Positions 1 through 6,623 are shown, numbered from the stretch's first letter. The stretch is 9,276 nt of DNA from Phyllobacteriaceae bacterium (GCA_012517025.1 JAAYVT010000507.1:1-9276), one strand, 5' to 3'. Numbers and translations: made by a program. Notes: generated from the letters alone by a model not told the origin.

Positions 1-787
1 CTTGGAAGCACAACGCGGCGTAATCCTGGTTGGGGCAGGTGTCGATGAAGCGCTTCAGCGCCTCGCCGCCGGGCTCGGCGAAGGCCGCCTCCTGCAGCGA
101 GCCGTATTTGACGATGACGACGTCCCAACCGAAGTTGGCGAACATCGCCCGGAACTTCTCCCACAATCCCTCGCGCACCACGGCGTCGAGGCTCTGGCGA
201 TTGTAGTCGACCACCCACCAGGTGTTGCGCAGACCGTGCTTCCAGCCCTCGATCAACGCCTCGTAGATGTTGCCCTCGTCCATTTCGGCGTCGCCGATCA
301 GCGCCACCATCTTGCCTTCGGGACGGTCGAGCCAGCCCTTGGCGGCGACGTAGTCCTGGACGATCGCCGAGAACAGCGTCTGGGCGACGCCGAGACCGAC
401 CGAGCCGGTCGAGAAGTCGACGTCGTCGGTGTCCTTGGTCCGCGACGGGTAGGACTGCGCGCCGCCGAAGGCGCGGAACGCCTCGAGCTTGTCGCGGGTC
501 TGGCGTCCGAAGAGATATTGCAACGCGTGGAAGGCCGGGGAGGCGTGCGGCTTGACCGCGACGCGGTCCTCCGGCCGCAGGGCGGCGCCGTAGAGCGCCG
601 TCAGGATGGTGACCAGCGAGGCGGAGGAGGCCTGATGGCCGCCGACCTTGAGGCCGTCGTCGTTGCGGCGCAGGTGATTGGCCGCGTGCACCATCCAGGT
701 CGAGAGCCAGAGCGCCTTGCGCTCCAGCGCGGCGAGACGGGCGATGCGATCGTCGCCCCCGGCGGCGGCTGCGCTCTTCGTCGTCAC
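1..787 (-). CDS. Homodimeric pyruvate dehydrogenase-type E1 (AceE/MdeB-like), thiamine-diphosphate enzyme, 3' part missing
   Basis: This is the first 262 codons of a 2-oxoacid dehydrogenase E1 of the single-chain, homodimeric class (usually 780-900 residues, so about two thirds lies outside the window). Such enzymes decarboxylate pyruvate or a related 2-oxoacid on thiamine diphosphate and pass the acyl group to an E2 lipoyl protein. Visible marks are GGHQASSAS near residues 49-57, HASPAFHALQYLFGRQ at 81-96, and the ThDP/Mg motif GDAEMDEGN at 165-173 with VVDYN ending at Asn196. The third Gly of the usual GDG is Ala here. The start is a GTG with GAGGAG nine bases upstream. It is divergent from an Lrp-type gene, an arrangement reported for Pseudomonas putida mdeB/mdeR, where E1 acts on 2-oxobutyrate. 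It may be annotated simply as transketolase. The family is firm; the substrate (pyruvate, 2-oxobutyrate or other) is open. Confidence 0.85.
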   Translation of the reverse strand, partial: MTTKSAAAAGGDDRIARLAALERKALWLSTWMVHAANHLRRNDDGLKVGGHQASSASLVTILTALYGAALRPEDRVAVKPHASPAFHALQYLFGRQTRDKLEAFRAFGGAQSYPSRTKDTDDVDFSTGSVGLGVAQTLFSAIVQDYVAAKGWLDRPEGKMVALIGDAEMDEGNIYEALIEGWKHGLRNTWWVVDYNRQSLDAVVREGLWEKFRAMFANFGWDVVIVKYGSLQEAAFAEPGGEALKRFIDTCPNQDYAALCFQ

Positions 788-837
788 GGGTGTCGTCTCC
801 TCGCATCGGCTACCGCCGCGACGATAATCGCCTCGGC

Positions 838-854
838 TCGAAATAGGCTTTCGA
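838..854. promoter_or_regulatory. 17-bp inverted repeat in the divergent intergenic region (candidate Lrp-type operator)
   Basis: TCGAAA-taggc-TTTCGA: two perfect 6-bp arms around a 5-bp spacer. It sits 51 bp upstream of the E1 GTG and 66 bp upstream of the Lrp-type ATG, in the AT-richest part of the 132-bp divergent gap. Lrp/AsnC proteins bind degenerate palindromes of about 15 bp and commonly regulate themselves and a divergent neighbour. The symmetry is seen directly; the assignment to this regulator is inferred from position. I could not make out convincing -35/-10 boxes on either strand. Confidence 0.45.
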
Positions 855-919
855 ATACGGTCGCTCGGGGCATAGCTTGCGGCAGGATGTGCCGTCTCTC
901 ACCGAGGAAGCGACGAATC

Positions 920-1402
920 ATGCCGAATTCGACTCTCGATGCGATCGATGTGCGCATCTTGCGGGAGTTGCAGGCCGACGCTCGGATCTCCAACGTCGAG
1001 CTGGCGCGCCGGGTCAACCTCTCGCCGAGCCCCTGCCTCGCCCGGGTCAGGGCGCTCGAACGCGCCGGCATCATCGATCGCTACGTCGCTCTGCTCGACC
1101 CGGCGAAGGTCGGGCTTCGGGTCAGCGTGTTCATCTCGGTGACCCTGGAGCGTCAGGTCGAGCGCGACCTCGAGAGCTTCGAGAGGGCGATCTCCGCCTT
1201 CGACGAAGTCATGGAATGTTATCTGATGACCGGCGATTTCGACTATCTGCTGCGGATTCTGGTGGCCGACGTCGCCGAGCTGCAGCGGTTCATCGTCGAA
1301 AGGCTCGCCACGCTGCCGAACGTCGCCAACATCAAGTCGAGCTTCGCCTTGAAGCAGGTGAAGTACAAGACCGCCGTGCCGCTGGCGCCGGCGTCGGCGT
1401 GA
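920..1402 (+). CDS. Lrp/AsnC-family transcriptional regulator
   Basis: A 160-residue protein, the usual length for the family. Residues 6-55 form the AsnC-type winged HTH (LDAIDVRILRELQADARISN, then the recognition stretch NLSPSPCLARVRALERAGII). Residues 66-150 form the RAM/ligand-binding domain, including MTGDFDYLLRI near 103-113, where amino-acid effectors and oligomer contacts lie. The ATG at 920 is preceded by GAGGAAG nine bases upstream; an in-frame ATG at 887 lacks a comparable site and adds an atypical basic tail. These proteins act as octamers or other oligomers that sense amino or oxo acids. Divergence from the E1 gene suggests it controls that dehydrogenase in the way MdeR or BkdR control theirs, which is an inference. 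A GC hairpin starts at the last base of the stop codon. Confidence 0.93.
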   Translation: MPNSTLDAIDVRILRELQADARISNVELARRVNLSPSPCLARVRALERAGIIDRYVALLDPAKVGLRVSVFISVTLERQVERDLESFERAISAFDEVMECYLMTGDFDYLLRILVADVAELQRFIVERLATLPNVANIKSSFALKQVKYKTAVPLAPASA

Positions 1403-1422
1403 CGCCGCCGCTCCGGCGGCGT
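1402..1422 (+). terminator. Hairpin at the end of the Lrp-type gene
   Basis: ACGCCGCCG-ctc-CGGCGGCGT, a perfect 9-bp stem with a 3-nt loop, beginning on the final A of the TGA stop and followed by TTCTCC. The stem is very strong but the U-tract is poor, so it may be a weak intrinsic terminator or a 3' stabiliser. The next gene is on the same strand 130 nt further on, so some read-through into the two-component genes is possible. Confidence 0.55.
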
Positions 1423-1450
1423 TCTCCGCTTGCTCGCCGTCGGCGGAGAG

Positions 1451-1468
1451 GCGAGGATCGATCCTCGC
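1451..1468. repeat. 18-bp perfect palindrome upstream of the response regulator
   Basis: GCGAGGATCGATCCTCGC reads identically on both strands with no spacer. It lies 83 bp before the response-regulator ATG. A gapless dyad of this length suits a dimeric protein-binding site better than an RNA hairpin. OmpR-type regulators usually bind direct repeats, so the binding protein, if there is one, may not be the adjacent regulator. No function is demonstrated. Confidence 0.5.
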
Positions 1469-1481
1469 GCCGAGCCCGCGA

Positions 1482-1496
1482 CGAACCGGCGGTTCG
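1482..1496. repeat. 15-bp inverted repeat upstream of the response regulator
   Basis: CGAACC-ggc-GGTTCG, 6-bp perfect arms with a 3-bp spacer, 13 bp after the 18-bp palindrome and 55 bp before the response-regulator ATG. It could be an operator or a small leader hairpin. Confidence 0.35.
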
Positions 1497-1551
1497 CGAC
1501 GGCGAGCGGCGTTTCTTCGTCCTTCGAGCCGGATCGTTCCCGAAAGCCGTC

Positions 1552-2220
1552 ATGCGTCTGCTCTTCGCCGAAGACAACGTCGATCTCGCCGAGTGGCTCG
1601 TCCGGCTGCTGCGCCGGGAGAACTACGCGGTCGACCTGGCGCGCGACGGCGAGGAAGCCGAGGCGGCGCTGGCGCTCGGCGGCTATGATCTGGTGCTCCT
1701 CGATCTCGATCTGCCGCGTCTCGACGGCTGGGCGGTGCTGCGTGGATTTCGCGGCCGCGACACCGAGACGCCGGTGCTCATCCTGACCGCCGACGACGCC
1801 GTCTCCGCTCGCATCCGCGGTCTCGACGGCGGCGCCGACGACTATCTCGTCAAGCCGTTCGAGCCGTCGGAACTGTTCGCCCGCATCCGCGCCCATCTCA
1901 GGCGGGCACGGCCCAACCGGGCGATGGAGGTGCGCTTCGGGCCGCTCGCCTACGACGGCGCCAGCCGGACCTTCACGATCGTCGAGGAGGTGTTGAACCT
2001 GACGCCGCGCGAAAGCGCCGTGCTCGAGGCGCTGATCCTCAGGAGTGGCAAGCCGGTACGCAAGGAGAGCCTGTTCGACACGGTCTTCGGCCACGACGAG
2101 GAGGCCAATCCGTCGGCGATCGAGATCCACGTCCATCGCCTGCGCAAGAAGCTGGAGGGATCGGGCGTCGGCGTGGTGACGCTGCGCGGGCTCGGCTACG
2201 TGTTGAGCGAAGAGCGATGA
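1552..2220 (+). CDS. OmpR/PhoB-family response regulator (TctD-like)
   Basis: A 222-residue two-domain regulator of normal length. The receiver domain (1-118) has the acidic pair Glu7/Asp8, phospho-acceptor Asp51 in LVLLDLDLPRLDGW, Thr79 in ILTADD and Lys101 in VKPF. The C-terminal winged helix (about 126-220) carries LTPRESAVLEALILRSGKPV and the recognition region NPSAIEIHVHRLRKKLEG, ending RGLGYVL. When phosphorylated by the partner kinase it should bind DNA and alter transcription. The ATG at 1552 fits the family N-terminus (MRLLFAEDN); the open frame extends far upstream but is not protein-like there. Its ribosome site is weak (GAAAG). The stop overlaps the kinase start in ATGA, so the two genes are cotranscribed and translationally coupled. 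Targets are unknown; the transporter genes that converge on it are the nearest candidates. Confidence 0.95.
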   Translation: MRLLFAEDNVDLAEWLVRLLRRENYAVDLARDGEEAEAALALGGYDLVLLDLDLPRLDGWAVLRGFRGRDTETPVLILTADDAVSARIRGLDGGADDYLVKPFEPSELFARIRAHLRRARPNRAMEVRFGPLAYDGASRTFTIVEEVLNLTPRESAVLEALILRSGKPVRKESLFDTVFGHDEEANPSAIEIHVHRLRKKLEGSGVGVVTLRGLGYVLSEER

Positions 2221-3617
2221 GCTGGCTCGGTCTGCGCGCCGATCTCCTGCTGCGGCTCGGCCTGCCGCTGGCGGCGCTCGTTCCTTTCAATCTCTGGACC
2301 ACCCGGCTCGATGCGATCACCACGGCGGATCTGGTGCAGGATCGCACCCTGACGGCGGCGGCGCGGGTGATCGCCGAGCGGATCGAGAGCAACGGCGAGG
2401 TGATCGAGGCGACGATCCCGCCGGCGGCGCTCGAGATGTTCGTCGCCGACGTGCCCGATCGCGTCGTCTATCGGGTGATCGGCCCGAACGGCACCCTGCT
2501 CGCCGGTTACGCCGACGGGCCGATGCCGACGGCGCCGCCGAGCGGATTGACGCCGCTGCATTTCTCCACCGAGTTCCAGGGCCGCCCGGTGCGGATGGTG
2601 GCGCTCGCCCAACCGATCGTCACGTCGAAGGGGATCGAGCGGGGTCTGGTGGTGGTCGGCTCGACCCTCGCCAATCACGATCGGCTGGTCTCCGAACTGT
2701 GGTCGAAGGCGCTGCGCGATCAGGTGCTTCTCGTCGCCGCCGCCTGCGCGTTGGCGGCCTATGGCCTGACCTGTGGGCTCGCCCGCCTGACCCGGCTGCG
2801 CGACCGCATCCTGCGCCGGAATTCCGAGCGCCCGGAACCGCTCGCCGAGACCGAGGATCTGCCGAGCGAGTTTCGCCCGCTCGCCGACGCGCTCGATCGC
2901 GCCTTCGCCCGGATCGAGGGCGACGTCGCCATCCAACGCCGGTTCGTCGCCAACGCGGCGCACCAGTTGCGCACGCCGCTCGCCGTGCTGAAGACGCAGA
3001 TCGGCGTCGGCCTGAAGGAGAAGGCGGCGGCGCAGAAGCACGAGGCGCTCACCGCCGCCGATCGCTCGGTCGGCGCGATGACCCGGCTGGTCAATCAACT
3101 CCTGGCGCTCGCCCGCGCCGAACGCGGCGAGGCGGTGCGCAAGGACACCGTCGACCTCGTCGCGGTGATCCGATCGCGGCTCGACGATCTGGCGCTGGTC
3201 GCGCTCGCGCGGCGGGTCGATCTCGCCTTCGAGCCGGCGGTCGAGCGACTTTCCTTTCGCGGTCACGAGACGTTGCTCGGCGAGATCGTCGTCAACTTGG
3301 TCGAAAATGCGCTGCGCCATGCCGGCGAAGGCGGCGAGGTGGTGGTCGCGGTCGATCTCGACCGGGACGCGGCGCGGATCGTGGTCGAGGACACCGGTCC
3401 GGGCATTCCCGCCGGCGAGCGCGAACGGGTGTTCGAACGCTTCCATCGGCTCGACCGGTCCGAGGCGACCGGAACCGGGCTCGGCCTGTCGGTGGCGCGG
3501 GAAGCGGCGGCGGCGCACGGCGGCACCATCGCGCTCGAGCCGCGCGCCGACGGCCGGTCGGGTCTGCGGGCGGTCGTCCGGCTGCCGACGACCGGGGGAT
3601 CGACGCGGGCGGGATGA
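2217..3617 (+). CDS. Membrane sensor histidine kinase (TctE-like)
   Basis: A 466-residue class I kinase. Likely topology: first membrane helix about 9-28, a periplasmic sensor about 30-165 with the YRVIGPNGTLLAGYADGP stretch typical of the TctE-type two-component sensor N-terminal domain (2CSK_N), then a second helix about 168-187. The cytoplasmic part has the DHp helix with phospho-His249 in FVANAAHQLRTPLAVLKTQ. The ATPase has the N box NLVENALRHA from residue 360, the G1 box DTGPGIP from 392, the F box VFERFHRLDRSE near 405, and the G2 box GTGLGLSV from 419. All key residues are present. TctE relatives sense tricarboxylates or other organic anions together with periplasmic binding proteins; the ligand here is unknown. 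It starts inside the stop of the response regulator and ends before a bidirectional-looking hairpin. Confidence 0.95.
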   Translation: MSWLGLRADLLLRLGLPLAALVPFNLWTTRLDAITTADLVQDRTLTAAARVIAERIESNGEVIEATIPPAALEMFVADVPDRVVYRVIGPNGTLLAGYADGPMPTAPPSGLTPLHFSTEFQGRPVRMVALAQPIVTSKGIERGLVVVGSTLANHDRLVSELWSKALRDQVLLVAAACALAAYGLTCGLARLTRLRDRILRRNSERPEPLAETEDLPSEFRPLADALDRAFARIEGDVAIQRRFVANAAHQLRTPLAVLKTQIGVGLKEKAAAQKHEALTAADRSVGAMTRLVNQLLALARAERGEAVRKDTVDLVAVIRSRLDDLALVALARRVDLAFEPAVERLSFRGHETLLGEIVVNLVENALRHAGEGGEVVVAVDLDRDAARIVVEDTGPGIPAGERERVFERFHRLDRSEATGTGLGLSVAREAAAAHGGTIALEPRADGRSGLRAVVRLPTTGGSTRAG

Positions 3618-3621
3618 AGGA

Positions 3622-3651
3622 AGACCCCGCCCGGGTCGCCGGACGGGGTCT
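3622..3651. terminator. Convergent terminator between histidine kinase and ABC permease
   Basis: AGACCCCG and CGGGGTCT form a perfect 8-bp stem around a 14-nt GC-rich loop. Read on the minus strand the right arm is followed by TCCTTCATCC, a pyrimidine-rich tail, 36 nt after the permease stop. On the plus strand it begins 5 nt after the kinase stop but has no U-tract. It is best read as the end of the transporter transcript, perhaps acting in both directions. Confidence 0.6.
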
Positions 3652-3686
3652 CGAGGTGCTCGCGGGAGGGCGAGGGGAGCGGCGGA

Positions 3687-4550
3687 TCAGGCGTCGCCGT
3701 GCGGCTGCGGTCGCCACTTGGCGAGGCGATGCTCGAGCTTCGTCATGATCCAGTCGGCGGTCAGCGCCACCACCATGATGACGACGATCGCCGCGTACAT
3801 GCCGGCCGCGTCGAACGAGCCCTTGGCGACGTTGATCAGGAGACCGATGCCGTAACGCGAGCCGACGAATTCGCCGACGATCGCGCCGACGATGGCGAAA
3901 CCGAAGGAGACGTGCAGCGAGGCGAAGATCCAGCTCATCGCCGAGGGAACGATCACCGAGCGGGTGAGTTGCCAGGACGAGGCGCCGAGGATGCGGGCGT
4001 TGGCGATCATGTTGCGATCGGCCTCGCGCACGCCCTGGAAGGCGTTGGAGAAGACCACGAAGAACACCATCACGAACGACAGTGCCACCTTCGAGCCGAG
4101 GCCGAGGCCGAAGAACATGATGAAGATCGGCGCCAGCACGACGCGGGGGATCGAGTTGATCACCTTGATGTAGATCGAGAAGACGTCGGCGAGCATGCGG
4201 TTGCGGCCGAGCGCGATGCCGATCACCACGCCGGCGGCGGCGCCGGTGAAGAAGCCGATCAGGCTCTCCTCCATCGTCACCCAGAGATGGAACCACAGCG
4301 GCCCCTCGGCGGTGCCCTCGGTGATCCATTCCCACAGCCGGGCGAGGATGGCGGAGGGCTGCGAATAGAAGAAGGGATCGATCGCGCCGTGGCCGGCGGC
4401 GAGTTCCCAGCCGCCGAGGAAGACGACGAGGATCGCCCAGCGCCAAGCCATCACTCGGTAGTGTCTCAGGCGCGCGGCGCGGGCGCCGGGGGTCTCACCG
4501 GCCGAGAGCGGTTCGGCGACGGCGGCGGGAAGGGTGGTGACGTCGGTCAT
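3687..4550 (-). CDS. ABC transporter permease, SsuC/TauC-like (nitrate/sulfonate/taurine type)
   Basis: A 287-residue inner-membrane subunit of a type I ABC importer. After an unusually long polar N-terminus of about 36 residues, hydrophobic helices occur near 38-52, 97-114, 136-150, 155-170, 208-228 and 251-267. The EAA coupling loop is visible as NARILGASSWQLTRSVIVPSA at about 184-204, with the conserved Gly at 189, where the ATPase docks. FSIYIKVINSIPRVVLAPIFIMFFGLG is typical of the SsuC/TauC/ThiX-like branch. The ATG is 10 nt after the ATPase stop, and its AGGAGG site overlaps that stop (TGAGGAGG), which implies translational coupling. It presumably forms a homodimer with two ATPase copies. 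The substrate cannot be inferred from this chain. Confidence 0.93.
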   Translation of the reverse strand: MTDVTTLPAAVAEPLSAGETPGARAARLRHYRVMAWRWAILVVFLGGWELAAGHGAIDPFFYSQPSAILARLWEWITEGTAEGPLWFHLWVTMEESLIGFFTGAAAGVVIGIALGRNRMLADVFSIYIKVINSIPRVVLAPIFIMFFGLGLGSKVALSFVMVFFVVFSNAFQGVREADRNMIANARILGASSWQLTRSVIVPSAMSWIFASLHVSFGFAIVGAIVGEFVGSRYGIGLLINVAKGSFDAAGMYAAIVVIMVVALTADWIMTKLEHRLAKWRPQPHGDA

Positions 4551-4551
4551 G

Positions 4552-4563
4552 GCGTCCTCCTCA
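4552..4563 (-). promoter_or_regulatory. Shine-Dalgarno overlapping the ATPase stop codon
   Basis: On the minus strand TGAGGAGG contains both the ATPase stop and a full AGGAGG ribosome site five bases before the permease ATG. Ribosomes finishing the ATPase are placed to reinitiate on the permease, which would help match subunit amounts. Confidence 0.7.
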
Positions 4564-5388
4564 GGCCGCGGCGCGGCCGTAGCCCGCCTGCACTTCCTCG
4601 CGCAGATCGCTCCAGATCGTGTGCGAGATCTCGATGAAGGATCGGTCGTAGCGGATGTCGGCGACGACGCGCGGGCGCGGCAGATCGATCGTGTAGACCG
4701 ACTTCACCGTCGCCGGGCCGTTGGTCAGCACGTAGACGCGATCGGCGAGCGCGATCGCCTCCTCGAGGTCGTGGGTGACGAAGATCACCGAGGCTCGGTT
4801 TTCCGCCCACAGATTCAACAGTTCCTCGTGCATGACGACGCGGGTCTGCACGTCGAGCGCCGAGAACGGCTCGTCCATCAGCAGGATCTTCGGATCGTTG
4901 ATGAAGGTCTGGGCGAGCGAGACGCGCTTGCGCATGCCGCCGGAGAGCTGGTGGGGATAGTGCTTCTCGAACTTGGCGAGGCCGACCCGCTTCAGCCAGG
5001 AGCGGGCGCGCTCGTAAGATTCCGCCTTCGGCCGGCCGCGGAAGAGGGGGCCGGCGACGACGTTGTCGATCACCGACCGCCAAGGGAACAGCGCGTCGGT
5101 CTGGAAGACGAAGCCGATGCGCAGATCGATCCCCTTCACCGCCTCGCCGAACACCTTCACCGAACCGACGGTCGGCTCGGAGAGACCGGAGACGAGGCCG
5201 AGGGTCGTCGACTTGCCGCAGCCGGTCGGCCCGACCACGGCGACGAATTCGCCGCGGCCGACGGTCATCGAGAAGTCGCGGATGGCGGTCATGTGGCGGC
5301 CGTCCGGGGTGAGGAAGCGGCGCTCGACGCCGACGAGTTCGACGGCAGGGCCGTCGCCGGGAGCGTCGTTCGAGGGGATCGCGGGCAT
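4561..5388 (-). CDS. ABC transporter ATP-binding protein, SsuB/TauB-like
   Basis: A 275-residue nucleotide-binding subunit that powers import. In order: Walker A GPTGCGKST at 53-61, Q-loop Gln96 in FVFQTDALFPW, the ABC signature LSGGMRKR at 148-155, Walker B ILLMDEP at 168-174, D-loop SALD at 176-179 and the H-loop His206 in VTHDLEEA. All catalytic residues are intact. The FPWRSV and LLMDEPFSALDVQTR forms are characteristic of the nitrate/sulfonate/taurine importer group (SsuB/TauB/NrtD). The ATG at 5388 is preceded by AAGGAA. It follows the binding-protein gene after a 101-nt gap containing a hairpin and precedes the permease by 10 nt, as expected for one import operon. Confidence 0.96.
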   Translation of the reverse strand: MPAIPSNDAPGDGPAVELVGVERRFLTPDGRHMTAIRDFSMTVGRGEFVAVVGPTGCGKSTTLGLVSGLSEPTVGSVKVFGEAVKGIDLRIGFVFQTDALFPWRSVIDNVVAGPLFRGRPKAESYERARSWLKRVGLAKFEKHYPHQLSGGMRKRVSLAQTFINDPKILLMDEPFSALDVQTRVVMHEELLNLWAENRASVIFVTHDLEEAIALADRVYVLTNGPATVKSVYTIDLPRPRVVADIRYDRSFIEISHTIWSDLREEVQAGYGRAAA

Positions 5389-5448
5389 GACGGTTCCTTC
5401 GGCGGAGCGCGTGGCGCCGCCTTCGCGAGAGATCGAAACGGCGAGGGA

Positions 5449-5480
5449 GGGCGGTCGACCGGGTGTCGGTGCGACCGCCC
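5449..5480 (-). other. Intercistronic hairpin between binding-protein and ATPase genes
   Basis: GGGCGGTCG and CGACCGCCC make a 9-bp perfect stem with a 14-nt loop, starting 9 nt after the binding-protein stop in the direction of transcription. No U-tract follows. Hairpins here are common in importer operons, where they protect the upstream mRNA from 3' exonucleases so that more binding protein than ATPase is made. Partial termination is the alternative. Confidence 0.55.
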
Positions 5481-5489
5481 CGGTTCAGG

Positions 5490-6491
5490 TCACTTCGCCG
5501 CCTTCACGAACTCGGTCGTGTAGGTCTTGGAGAGGTCGATCTGCTTGCCCTTGACGTTCTTGGAGAAGCCGGAGAGCACCGCGAGCACCGTCTTCGGGCC
5601 GTCTTCCGGCATCACGCCGTCGGGGGTGAACTGCGCCTTGCCGTCGGCGAGCGCCTTCACGTACATCGCCTTGTCGCCGGTCCAGTAGTCCTTGGGCATC
5701 TGGTCGGCGATCTCTTCCGCCGAGTGGGTCGACATCCACTTCAACGTCTTGACGAAGGCGTTGGCGAGCTTCTGCACCTGCGGTTTGTGACCCTCGACGT
5801 AAGCCGCCGACATGTAGAGCGAGGCGGCCGGATAGGTGCCGCCGAGCGCCGCTCGGGTCGCCTCCGGGGTGCGCATGTCGATGAGGATCGCCGCCTCGCC
5901 GGTCTTCAGGAGCCGCGACACGGTCGGCTCGGTGGTCATGCCGGCCTGGATCTTGTCCTGCTGCATCGCCGCGATGAAGGTGGTGCCGGCGCCGACCGGC
6001 AGCGAGGAGAACTCGCCCAGCGCCACGCCGTTCTTCACCGCCAGATACTGGGTGAGGAAATTGGTCGACGAGCCGAGGCCGGTGACGCCGAGGGTCTTGC
6101 CCTTGAAGTCGGCGGGCGACTTGATCTCGGGATGTTTGGTCGAGACCAGCTCGACCTCGCCGGGGGCGCGCGAGAACTGCACCACCGACATGGCGAACTT
6201 GCCCTTGGCCTGCAGGTCGACGCAGTGGTCGTAGAAGCCGACGACGCCCTGGACCGCGCCGGCGAGCATCTCGTCCTCGGCTTCGACTCCGGCCGGTTCC
6301 GACAGGAGTTCGACGTCGAGCCCTTCTTCCTTGAAGTAGCCGAGCCGCTCGGTGAGCTTCGCGGGCAGGTAGATCTGCTTCTCGATGCCGCCGACCATGA
6401 GGGTGATCTTGTCGGCGGCGGACGCGGTCGCGCACGATCCGACGATCGAGGCGACGGCCACGGTGGCGAGGGCCCAAGTCCTGACGGGCAT
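5490..6491 (-). CDS. ABC transporter periplasmic substrate-binding protein, NMT1/SsuA-like
   Basis: A 333-residue exported binding protein. Residues 1-25 are a Sec signal peptide (MPVRTW, a hydrophobic core ALATVAVASIVG, cleavage after ATASA). A Cys at 20 is not in a good lipobox, so the protein is probably soluble and periplasmic. The mature part fits the NMT1/THI5-SsuA fold: ITLMVGGIEKQIYLPAKLTERLGYFKEEGLDVEL, then DFKGKTLGVTGLGSSTNF (ligand-loop region) and MTTEPTVSRLLKTGEA. The ATG at 6491 is chosen because AGGAG lies seven bases upstream and the signal peptide follows at once; an in-frame ATG at 6584 would add 31 polar residues and hide it. The family takes up pyrimidines, aliphatic sulfonates, taurine, nitrate or aromatic acids; which of these applies is unknown. 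It is the first gene of the transporter, 187 nt after the monooxygenase. Confidence 0.93.
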   Translation of the reverse strand: MPVRTWALATVAVASIVGSCATASAADKITLMVGGIEKQIYLPAKLTERLGYFKEEGLDVELLSEPAGVEAEDEMLAGAVQGVVGFYDHCVDLQAKGKFAMSVVQFSRAPGEVELVSTKHPEIKSPADFKGKTLGVTGLGSSTNFLTQYLAVKNGVALGEFSSLPVGAGTTFIAAMQQDKIQAGMTTEPTVSRLLKTGEAAILIDMRTPEATRAALGGTYPAASLYMSAAYVEGHKPQVQKLANAFVKTLKWMSTHSAEEIADQMPKDYWTGDKAMYVKALADGKAQFTPDGVMPEDGPKTVLAVLSGFSKNVKGKQIDLSKTYTTEFVKAAK

Positions 6492-6528
6492 GTCGTGTCT
6501 CCTGACGTTTCCTTCGGCCTTCCTCTCG

Positions 6529-6543
6529 GATCCCGCCGGGATC
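6529..6543. repeat. 15-bp inverted repeat in the binding-protein leader
   Basis: GATCCCG-c-CGGGATC, 7-bp perfect arms with a single central base, 37 bp upstream of the binding-protein ATG and just before its ribosome site. It could be an operator or, with only a 1-nt spacer, a DNA dyad rather than a stable RNA loop. Confidence 0.4.
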
Positions 6544-6575
6544 TGGGAAAGCTCGTAGGCGATCATGCCCGACCG

Positions 6576-6594
6576 CGCTTTCATTTCGCTTTCA
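6576..6594 (-). promoter_or_regulatory. 11-bp-phased direct repeat (candidate OmpR-family binding box)
   Basis: On the minus strand TGAAAGCG-aaa-TGAAAGCG: two identical 8-mers starting 11 bp apart, about 85 bp upstream of the binding-protein ATG. Tandem half-sites with one-helical-turn spacing are how PhoB/OmpR-type regulators bind. Such a regulator is encoded at 1552-2220. The stretch is also the most AT-rich of this gap. Assignment to that regulator is inference. Confidence 0.4.
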
Positions 6595-6608
6595 ATCGAT
6601 ATGGTCCG

Positions 6609-6623
6609 TCGCGAAATTCGCGA
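6609..6623. repeat. 15-bp inverted repeat upstream of the binding-protein gene
   Basis: TCGCGAA-a-TTCGCGA, 7-bp perfect arms with one central base, 14 bp upstream (in transcription direction) of the phased direct repeat. Together they make the monooxygenase/binding-protein gap look like a regulatory region in its own right. Confidence 0.4.

Noticed and set aside
2..919. Plus-strand open frame running into the Lrp-type gene from the left edge
   Set aside because: It is antisense to a clear E1 enzyme; the translated stretch has low-complexity Arg/Val/Gly/Asp-rich sequence and no domain, and the true start at 920 has its own ribosome site.
877..1551. In-frame upstream extension of the response regulator
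   Set aside because: The extension is Arg-rich, out of frame with the Lrp-type gene it crosses, and resembles no protein family; the receiver domain begins normally at 1552.
2196..3518. 440-codon minus-strand open frame opposite the histidine kinase
   Set aside because: A shadow frame caused by high GC; rich in Arg, His, Gln and Asp with no recognisable domain, while the opposite strand has every kinase motif.
6415..6491. Lipoprotein signal for the binding protein (VGSC near residue 20)
   Set aside because: The positions before the Cys do not fit a good lipobox, and a normal signal-peptidase I site (ATASA/AD) follows five residues later.
6489..6584. Longer binding-protein start at 6584
   Set aside because: It would put 31 polar residues before the signal peptide and lies within the phased repeat; the ATG at 6491 has AGGAG seven bases upstream.
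6567..6595. Sigma-70 promoter for the binding-protein gene with TTGAAA as -35
   Set aside because: At 16-18 bp spacing there is no -10-like sequence (GC-rich TCGGGC instead), so only the repeat is reported.
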